From contig NZ_SHKY01000001.1 of the NCBI RefSeq assembly GCF_004217545.1, forward strand, positions 2,418,001 through 2,482,000: a stretch of DNA of 64,000 bases. The letters run 5' to 3'. This document shows, piece after piece, positions 58,409 through 64,000 of the stretch (its first letter is position 1; each line of letters opens with the position of its first letter). The notes under the pieces were generated by a model, which did no database searches, had not been told where the DNA came from, and worked only from the letters and a program-made list of their open reading frames with translations. The stretch is from Krasilnikovia cinnamomea. Its GTDB lineage: Bacteria > Actinomycetota > Actinomycetes > Mycobacteriales > Micromonosporaceae. The position numbers and the translations under genes were made by a program.

Positions 58409-59503
58409 GTGGCCGGCGAGAAGACCGAACAGCCCACCGCGCAACGGCTGAAGAAGGCCAGGCAGGAAGGCCAGATCGGGCGTAGCCAAGACATCGGCGC
58501 CTGGGTGGGCATGCTGGCCGCCAGTATCGTGCTGCCCAAGACGCTGAGCGCGGCGATGGATCACTCCCGGGAACTGATGGGCAAGATCCCCGCCACGATC
58601 GCCGATCCCGACCCGCACGTCGCCCTCGGCATCCTCCGGGAGGGGCTGCTGAGCGCGACGTGGACCGTGCTCCCGCTGGCCCTGACCATGATGGTGGTCG
58701 GCATCGCCGCGGCGGGCGGGCAGGGCGGCATCCGGGTCGCCACCAAGCTGTTCCTGCCGAAGTTCAACCGGCTCAACCCGCTGCCGGGGCTCAAGAAGAT
58801 GTTCGGCCCCCAGTCGCTGTGGGAGGGCACCAAGGCACTGGTGAAGACGACCGTGCTCGCCGGTGTGCTGTACGCCACGATGAAGGACATGGTGCCGCTG
58901 CTCATGACGGCGGGCCGGCTTCCGGTCAGCACCCTGCTCGCGGTGGTCACCGACGGGGCGCTCTCGGTGATCCGGGTCGCCGCCGTGGCGGGCATCGTGA
59001 TGGCCGCGGCCGACTACTTCGTGGTGCGCCGCCGCACCAACAAGCAACTGCGGATGACCAAGGAAGAGGTCAAGCAGGAGCACAAGAACACCGAGGGTGA
59101 CCCGCACGTCAAGGGGCAGATCCGCTCCCGGCAGCTGGCCATGGCCCGCAACCGGCAGATGGCCGACGTGCCGACCGCGGACGTGGTGCTGGTCAACCCG
59201 ACGCACGTGGCCGTGGCGCTGCGCTACGACCCGGCCAAGGGCGCACCCCGCATCGTGGCCAAGGGCCAGGGCGCGATCGCCACGAAGATCCGTGAGCTGG
59301 CCACGGAGCACCGCATCCCGATGGTGCAGGACGTGCCGCTGGCCCGGGCCCTGCACAAGGGCACCGAGGTGGGCCACGAGATCCCGGCCGAGTTGTTCGG
59401 CGCGGTGGCGAAGGTGCTCGCGTTTGTGATGAGTCTCAAGGCAAAGGGCTCCGCCGCCGGTATGCACCGCAACCCGCACGCAACCACGGCCGCCGCCGCA
59501 TAG
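58409..59503 (+). CDS. flhB: Export switch protein FlhB
   Basis: 364 residues. N-terminal EKTEQPTAQRLKKARQEGQIGRSQDIGAW, four membrane segments up to about 215, and the cytosolic domain with the self-cleaving NPTH motif in VVLVNPTHVAVALRYDPAKGAPRIVAKGQG (about 255-285). Cleavage lets FlhB change from rod-hook to filament export on the FliK signal. GTG 58409 with GGGGAGG ahead. Own promoter; ends 174 bases before flhA. Confidence 0.95.
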   Translation: MAGEKTEQPTAQRLKKARQEGQIGRSQDIGAWVGMLAASIVLPKTLSAAMDHSRELMGKIPATIADPDPHVALGILREGLLSATWTVLPLALTMMVVGIAAAGGQGGIRVATKLFLPKFNRLNPLPGLKKMFGPQSLWEGTKALVKTTVLAGVLYATMKDMVPLLMTAGRLPVSTLLAVVTDGALSVIRVAAVAGIVMAAADYFVVRRRTNKQLRMTKEEVKQEHKNTEGDPHVKGQIRSRQLAMARNRQMADVPTADVVLVNPTHVAVALRYDPAKGAPRIVAKGQGAIATKIRELATEHRIPMVQDVPLARALHKGTEVGHEIPAELFGAVAKVLAFVMSLKAKGSAAGMHRNPHATTAAAA

Positions 59504-59579
59504 GGGCCAATGTGGGAGATTTACTCACATCCCGGCCATAACCGCGAGACGATGGGCTCGCCGGGCCCGGAAACTGCCG

Positions 59580-59605
59580 CTCAGTGACCGCGACGGACCG
59601 CCGAT
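59580..59605 (+). promoter_or_regulatory. FliA-type promoter of flhA
   Basis: CTCA (59580-59583), 16 bases, GCCGAT (59600-59605); one mismatch. Leader of about 65 bases before flhA. A GCAACCC-N4-GCAACCA repeat lies 94 bases upstream within the flhB end (59469-59486), which may or may not be functional. Confidence 0.72.
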
Positions 59606-59677
59606 CAGAAGGACGCCAGGGATGGCGCGCCAGCAGGGCACGGATCGGCCCCGGACTTCCCACACTCGGAAGGTGCC

Positions 59678-61717
59678 GTGAAGAACAGGAACCTCAGCAG
59701 GTTCGCCGTACCCGTCGGGGTTATCGGCATCATCGTGATGATGGTCGTGCCGCTGCCGACCTTCCTCCTCGACCTCCTGATCGCACTGAACATCACCGCA
59801 GCCCTGCTGATCCTGTTGGTCAGCATGTTCGTGCAGAAGCCGCTGGACTTCTCGGTCTTCCCCGCGATCCTGCTGGTGGCCACGCTGTTCCGGTTGGCGC
59901 TCAACATCAGCGCCACGAGACTCGTGCTGCGCGACGGCGACGCCGGCAAGGTGATCCACGCGTTCGGCAGCTTCGTGGTCGGCGGCAGTCTGGTCATCGG
60001 CCTGGTGATCTTCCTGATCCTGATCATCGTGCAGATCGTCGTGGTGACCAAGGGTGCCGAGCGGGTCGCCGAGGTCGGCGCCCGGTTCACCCTCGACGCC
60101 ATGCCGGGCAAGCAGATGGCGATCGACGCCGACCTGAACGCCGGCCTGATCGACGAGGCCGAGGCCAAGAAACGCCGCGCCGAGGTCGCCGCCGAGGCGG
60201 ACTTCTACGGCGCCATGGACGGTGGCTCGAAGTTCGTCAAGGGCGACGCCATCGCGGCCATCATCATCACGGTCATCAACCTGGTCGGCGGTTTCACGAT
60301 CGGCATGATGCAGCAGGGCATGTCCCCGGCCGACGCGATGAACCACTACAGCCTGCTGACCATCGGCGACGGCCTGGTCTCCCAGATCCCGGCCCTGCTG
60401 CTCTCGGTCGCCACGGGCCTCATCGTCACCCGCTCGGCCACCTCCGGCGACATGGGCACCAGCGTCAGCCAGCAGCTGAGCCAGAACAAGCTGGCCCTGC
60501 GCATCGGCGGCGGCGCGGCGCTCGCGCTGTGTGTCATTCCCGGCCTGCCGAAGATCCCGTTCCTGCTGGTCGGCGCGACCGTGCTGATCATTGCGCAGCG
60601 GGTCAAGGACCCGGAGCCCGAGGTCGAGGTCGTCGCCGCCGAGGCGGACCGGCCCTCGCCGGACTCCCCGGACCAGCTCATGGGCGAGATGCGGGTCGAC
60701 CCGCTGGAACTGGCGCTCTCCCCGGACCTCGTCGACCTCGTCGACTCCGGCGGCGGCGACCTGCTCGACCGGGTCCGCGCCCTGCGCCGCAAGATGGCCC
60801 TGGAGCTCGGCATCGTCATGCCGCCGGTGCGTACCCGCGACGACCTCGACCTGCCGCTGTCCTCGTACGCAATCCGGATCTCCGGGATCGACGCCGGCAC
60901 CGGCCAGGCGCCGCCCGGCACGGTCCTGGCCATCGGCGACGGCCTGCAGGCCCTGCCCGGCCGGGCCGGCGTGGAGCCGGTCTTCGGGCTGGCGGGCAAG
61001 TGGGTTCCGCAGGAGCTGCACTACCAGGCCGAGCTGTCCGGCGCCACGGTCGTCGACCGCGCCTCGGTGATCATCACCCACCTGGCCGAGATCGTCCGCG
61101 GCAACGCCAGCCGCCTGCTCGGCCGCGAGGACGTGCGGGCGCTGACCGAGACGGTCAAGCGCAGCCACCCGGTCGTGGTGGAGGAGCTGACGCCCGCGCT
61201 GCTCAGCCTGGGCCAGATCCAGCGGGTGCTGCAGGGGCTGCTGGACGAGGGTGTGCCGATCCGCGACCTGGTCCGCATCTTCGAGGCGCTCTCGCTGCGC
61301 GCCAAGGTGTCGGTCGACCACGACGGCCTGGTCGAGGCCGCCCGCGCCGCGCTGGGCCCGGCCATCGCCGCCCAGTACACCGCGCACGGCCGGCTGTCCG
61401 TCATCACGCTCGACCCGATCCTGGAGCAGGGCCTGCTGGAGTCGCTGCGACCCAGCGAGACCGGCGCCTTCATGGCGATCGACGGCCTGAAGGCCGAGGC
61501 CATCGTCAGCGAGGCCGGGCACCTCGTCGAGGGCGCCGAGCAGCAGGGGCTCAGCCCCGTGCTGGCCTGCTCCCCGCAACTGCGGCTGCCGCTCATGCGC
61601 CTGCTGCGCGCCGGCAGCAAGAAGCTGCAGGTGCTGTCCTACTCGGAGATCTCCGGTTCCACCGCGCAGATCGAGACCATGGGGGTGGTGAACGGTGCCT
61701 ACGCGGGTGTTGCTTGA
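59678..61717 (+). CDS. flhA: Export gate protein FlhA
   Basis: 679 residues. About eight membrane helices to residue 320: VGIIGIIVMMVVPLPTFLLDLLIALNITAALLILLVSMFVQKPLDFSVFPAILL, with the FHIPEP-type loop GARFTLDAMPGKQMAIDADLNAGLIDEAEAKKRRAEVAAEADFYGAMDGGSKFVKGDAIA. The large cytosolic domain (340-679) forms the nonameric ring that binds chaperone-substrate pairs and carries PVVVEELTPALLSLGQIQRVLQGLLDEGVPIRDL. GTG 59678 with GGAAGG ahead. The FlhF-like gene overlaps its last 23 bases. Confidence 0.96.
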   Translation: MKNRNLSRFAVPVGVIGIIVMMVVPLPTFLLDLLIALNITAALLILLVSMFVQKPLDFSVFPAILLVATLFRLALNISATRLVLRDGDAGKVIHAFGSFVVGGSLVIGLVIFLILIIVQIVVVTKGAERVAEVGARFTLDAMPGKQMAIDADLNAGLIDEAEAKKRRAEVAAEADFYGAMDGGSKFVKGDAIAAIIITVINLVGGFTIGMMQQGMSPADAMNHYSLLTIGDGLVSQIPALLLSVATGLIVTRSATSGDMGTSVSQQLSQNKLALRIGGGAALALCVIPGLPKIPFLLVGATVLIIAQRVKDPEPEVEVVAAEADRPSPDSPDQLMGEMRVDPLELALSPDLVDLVDSGGGDLLDRVRALRRKMALELGIVMPPVRTRDDLDLPLSSYAIRISGIDAGTGQAPPGTVLAIGDGLQALPGRAGVEPVFGLAGKWVPQELHYQAELSGATVVDRASVIITHLAEIVRGNASRLLGREDVRALTETVKRSHPVVVEELTPALLSLGQIQRVLQGLLDEGVPIRDLVRIFEALSLRAKVSVDHDGLVEAARAALGPAIAAQYTAHGRLSVITLDPILEQGLLESLRPSETGAFMAIDGLKAEAIVSEAGHLVEGAEQQGLSPVLACSPQLRLPLMRLLRAGSKKLQVLSYSEISGSTAQIETMGVVNGAYAGVA

Positions 61718-63320
61718 GGGACCAGCCATCGAACCACTGCTGGCCCAGGTGCGGGAGGAGTACGGCTCCGGCGTCCGCATCATTTCCGCGGACAAGGTGC
61801 GTAGCGGCGGCTTCGGCGGCTTCTTCGCCAAGCAGCACTACGAGCTGGCCGTGGAGGTGCCCGACCCCGAGGACCGGCCCAGCGCGGACCCGTTCCGCCG
61901 GGCGGCCACCGCCACCGCCGAGGAGCCCCGCGGCCTGGAACAGCTGCTGGAGCGCGCCGAGTCGCGCGACCGGATCACCCAGGGTGGGGCCTCGGGGGGC
62001 CTCGCCGACGACGAGGCCGCCCCGGGGCCCGGCATGGCCGGCAGCGGCGCCGCTTTCGCGCAGCTGATGGCGGGCCTGGACAAGACCGAGGCCGTGCAGG
62101 CGTCCGCCCGGCAGGCCCAGGAGCGGCCACAGGCCCAGACGGTACGGCCGTTCCGCCCGTCCGAGGCCAGCGGCTCGCCGGTCAACAACGGCGGCCTGCG
62201 CGGTACGGCGACCGGCGCCGGGGCGCGCTCCGGCGGCCTGGGTTCGGCCGCGTCCGGCCTCGGTTCGGCCGCGTCCGGCATGGGCACGGCCGCCTCCGGC
62301 ATGGGCACGGCCGCATCCGGCATGGGTAGGGCAGCGTCCGGCATGGGTACGGCGGCGCCCGGGATGGGTGGGCCCGCCCTCGGGATGGGCGTGCCGTCGG
62401 CCGAGAACCCGGCCGCCGTGCGCCCGCTGCCGCCGGTGCCCAGCCTCGCCGAACTGATGGGCGGCCTCGGCATGACCGACGAGGAGAACGTCCGGTTCGA
62501 ACGGCACACCCCCACCTCCAGCACCCTCGCCCCCACCCGCTCGGCCGCCGCCGCGTACGGCATGAACCAGACCTCCACGGAGATCGCCACGTTCTCCGCC
62601 ACCTCGACCGAGCTGCGCCCGGCGCAGAGCGACCCCGTGGTGATGAACCTGCTCTCGGTCGGCATGCCCGAGCAGCTCGCCGCCCAGATCACCGGCGGCG
62701 ACACGTATGCCGGAGTGCTTTCCGTGCTGGCCGCGCGCCCGTCCGCGCCCGGGATCCCCGAAGCCCCCGGGGACATCCTCGTGCTGGCCGGCGAGGTCGC
62801 GCACGCGATCGGCATCGGCAAGCAGCTGCTGCGGGAGATCGACCTGGACGCCAACCACCTGCTGTACGCGGGCCCGTCGGCGGCCGGTACCGGCATGCAC
62901 TCCTCCCGGGTCATGCACACCCCGGCGCAGGCCGCCGCCCGCGCCGAGAAGCTGCAGTCCGCCGACAACGCCTGGGTCGTGGTGCTGGACGCCCCGGTCG
63001 GCGACACCGACCCGATCTGGGTCAACGACATGTGTGACGCGCTCGGCGCGACCGCCGTGTGGGCGGTGGTCGACGCGACCCGCAAGACTCCCGACTCCGC
63101 GCGGCACCTGCGCACGCTCGGTGACGTCGAGGCGCTGGTGGTGCACAACGTGGAGATCACCACGGATCCGGCGACCGTGCTCGGCCTGGACGTGCCGATC
63201 TACTCGCTGGACGGCCGGCCGGCGACCCCGCACGCCTGGGCGGCGATGCTCTGCGCCCGGATCGCGTCCGACATCGTGCCGATGGCCGCGACGCCACGCC
63301 GGGCGGCCCGGGGAAGGTAG
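61695..63320 (+). CDS. flhF: FlhF-like protein with degenerate NG domain
   Basis: 541 residues. The N-terminal domain is FlhF-like: TRVLLEGPAIEPLLAQVREEYGSGVRIISADKVRSGGFGGFFAKQHYELAVEV. Residues 90-310 are low complexity with seven 7-residue repeats. The last 220 residues sit where the SRP-GTPase NG domain belongs (PEQLAAQITGGDTYAGVLSVLAAR, then DILVLAGEVAHAIGIGKQLLREI) but the P-loop GXXGXGKT is broken, and DTAGR and TKXD are not seen. So it probably cannot hydrolyse GTP, yet may still place the flagellum. Directly behind flhA, as flhF usually is. Confidence 0.75.
   Translation: MPTRVLLEGPAIEPLLAQVREEYGSGVRIISADKVRSGGFGGFFAKQHYELAVEVPDPEDRPSADPFRRAATATAEEPRGLEQLLERAESRDRITQGGASGGLADDEAAPGPGMAGSGAAFAQLMAGLDKTEAVQASARQAQERPQAQTVRPFRPSEASGSPVNNGGLRGTATGAGARSGGLGSAASGLGSAASGMGTAASGMGTAASGMGRAASGMGTAAPGMGGPALGMGVPSAENPAAVRPLPPVPSLAELMGGLGMTDEENVRFERHTPTSSTLAPTRSAAAAYGMNQTSTEIATFSATSTELRPAQSDPVVMNLLSVGMPEQLAAQITGGDTYAGVLSVLAARPSAPGIPEAPGDILVLAGEVAHAIGIGKQLLREIDLDANHLLYAGPSAAGTGMHSSRVMHTPAQAAARAEKLQSADNAWVVVLDAPVGDTDPIWVNDMCDALGATAVWAVVDATRKTPDSARHLRTLGDVEALVVHNVEITTDPATVLGLDVPIYSLDGRPATPHAWAAMLCARIASDIVPMAATPRRAARGR
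62241..62387. repeat. Seven 21-base tandem repeats in flhF-like gene
   Basis: Units of 21 bases (GGTTCGGCCGCGTCCGGCATG type) from 62241, encoding Gly-Ser/Thr-Ala-Ala-Ser-Gly-Met repeats. The last two copies are degenerate. In frame. Confidence 0.88.
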
Positions 63321-63323
63321 CGG

Positions 63324-63605
63324 ATGATCCGTCCGGCCGTCCTGCTGTTCGCGCTGCTGATGAGCGCGCCCGCGGTGTACCGGTACGTCACCGACGACAT
63401 CGACATCTCGCAGGTGCTGATCCGTTTCCTCATCGCCGTGCCGATCGCCGCGCTGCTGCTGGCCGGCCTGCGCTTCGTGACCGCCGGCTACGGCAAGACC
63501 GCCGAGGCGGAGGCGGAGCCCAGCAAGCCCGCCGTCACCCCCGAGGCGGCCAAGCCGGTACCGGACGGTTCGGCCGACCCCGAGTCGGCCGAGCACCCGT
63601 CCTGA
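63324..63605 (+). CDS. Small two-helix membrane protein after FlhF-like gene
   Basis: 93 residues. Two hydrophobic segments: 3-19 (RPAVLLFALLMSAPAVY) and about 33-53 (IRFLIAVPIAALLLAGLRFVTAGY), then an acidic Ala/Glu/Pro tail of 35 residues. It is not FliQ: length is similar but the topology, the spacing of helices and the tail differ. It begins 3 bases behind the FlhF-like stop, so it belongs to the same transcript. Perhaps a membrane partner of that protein; no known family recognised. Confidence 0.72.
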   Translation: MIRPAVLLFALLMSAPAVYRYVTDDIDISQVLIRFLIAVPIAALLLAGLRFVTAGYGKTAEAEAEPSKPAVTPEAAKPVPDGSADPESAEHPS

Positions 63606-63686
63606 CGCACCGAGCGGCCCGGCGGTGACGGCGACACGCTGATCGCCCGTTTACTCCTATTAAGCCCGCGATGTCTTACGTTACCC

Positions 63687-63709
63687 CCGGTGTACCCCTA
63701 CCACACCGG
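63687..63709 (+). other. Hairpin overlapping ribosome site of sulfotransferase gene
   Basis: CCGGTGT and ACACCGG flank a 9-base loop; the second arm ends in the GG of the GGAGGTGA ribosome site. It could limit translation or be a terminator remnant. Confidence 0.35.
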
Positions 63710-63720
63710 AGGTGAGCCGG

Positions 63721-64000
63721 GTGTCCGGTGACCGTCCGATCATCGTCGTGGGCTGCCCCCGGTCCGGCACGACGATGCTCCAGCTCATGCTGCATGCTCA
63801 TCCGCGCATCGCGATCCCGCCCGAGACCCGGTTCGTACTCGACGCGTACCAGGCCCGGCGGGCGTTCGGGGATCTGCGGAATCCGGCGAACCGGTGGACG
63901 CTCGCCCGGTGGATCGTCGACCGCCAGCAGACCCGCTTCGCCGATCTGGGCGTGGACCCGGAGCAGGCCGTCCGGGCCATCGTCGCCGGGGCGCCCACCC
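63721..64000 (+). CDS. Sulfotransferase family protein, N-terminus only
   Basis: 93 residues are visible before the window ends. IIVVGCPRSGTTMLQLMLHAHPRIAIPPETRF near residue 7 is the 5-prime phosphosulfate-binding loop of PAPS-dependent sulfotransferases, followed by a helical region (NPANRWTLARWIVDRQQTRF). The enzyme would transfer sulfate from PAPS to a hydroxyl or amine of a small molecule or glycan. GTG 63721 follows GGAGGTGA at 6 bases; GTG 63712 lies inside that site. Not clearly part of the flagellar unit. Acceptor unknown. Confidence 0.8.
   Translation, partial: MSGDRPIIVVGCPRSGTTMLQLMLHAHPRIAIPPETRFVLDAYQARRAFGDLRNPANRWTLARWIVDRQQTRFADLGVDPEQAVRAIVAGAPT

Noticed and set aside
59525-61831. 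768-codon open frame opposite flhA
   Set aside because: GC-rich DNA leaves long open frames on the other strand. The product is a low-complexity mix of His, Asp, Arg and Gly with no domain, and it spans the flhA promoter.
63324-63605. Displaced fliQ
   Set aside because: FliQ has two long closely spaced helices over nearly its whole length; this protein has a short first helix, a polar gap and a 35-residue acidic tail.
1-64000. Insertion sequences, prophage, tRNA or rRNA genes
   Set aside because: No transposase, integrase or phage genes, no terminal repeats and no tRNA-like cloverleaf were recognised by eye; a tRNA scan was not possible.

Overview
The window is very GC-rich, uses GTG and TTG starts freely, and carries actinobacterial hallmarks: a mycothiol gene (mshA), SenX3-RegX3-PhoU, a BldN-type sigma factor with its partner, and the 33-residue ribosomal protein bS22. 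About half of it is a nearly complete flagellar regulon. A filamentous actinomycete with flagella points to a zoospore-forming member of the Micromonosporaceae, most likely Actinoplanes. This placement is an inference from gene content; no database was searched.

Layout. 1-8.9 kb: start of an AMP-binding ligase, bldN/rsbN-like pair, lipid acyltransferase, epimerase, bS22, small HTH protein, proline dehydrogenase, a CGNR zinc-finger protein and two less-known genes. 8.9-18.3 kb: the conserved block regX3-senX3 / phoU / gpmA / MFS / ybjN-like / mshA, then an SDR and a methyltransferase. 18.3-26.5 kb: secreted glycoside hydrolase (CBM96-linker-GH26), receiver-only regulator, secreted subtilase, a small Cys protein, a membrane PAS histidine kinase, an SRPBCC protein and a PHP protein. 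26.6-36.4 kb, minus strand: chemoreceptor, two large glycosyltransferases, csrA, fliW, a decayed flgL fragment, then flgL, flgK, flgN. 36.7-63.6 kb, plus strand: fliC, fliD, fliS, an unknown gene, then flgB-flgC-fliE-fliF-fliG-fliH-fliI, fliJ, a NlpC/P60-SLT hydrolase, fliK, flgD, flgE, flbD, motA, motB, fliL, fliM, fliN, fliO, fliP, fliR, flhB, flhA, a FlhF-like protein and a membrane protein. A partial sulfotransferase closes the window.

How it works together. The flagellar block encodes export gate and ATPase, MS ring, C ring, proximal rod, hook, junction, filament, cap, chaperones, stator and one receptor. Ten sites with the pattern CTCA-N16-GCCGAA (few mismatches, spacer always 16) sit in front of its units and of the receptor gene, so one FliA/WhiG-type sigma factor, not encoded here, probably switches on the whole set. 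Three of these promoters also carry an 11-bp-period direct repeat just upstream, likely an activator site. FliW, CsrA and a GGA hairpin in the fliC leader suggest a second, translational layer of control. Unusual points are the missing fliQ between fliP and fliR, a FlhF homologue that has lost its GTPase motifs, a fused peptidoglycan hydrolase in the place of flgJ, a FliM without the usual CheY-binding N-terminus, and the flgL fossil in front of fliW.
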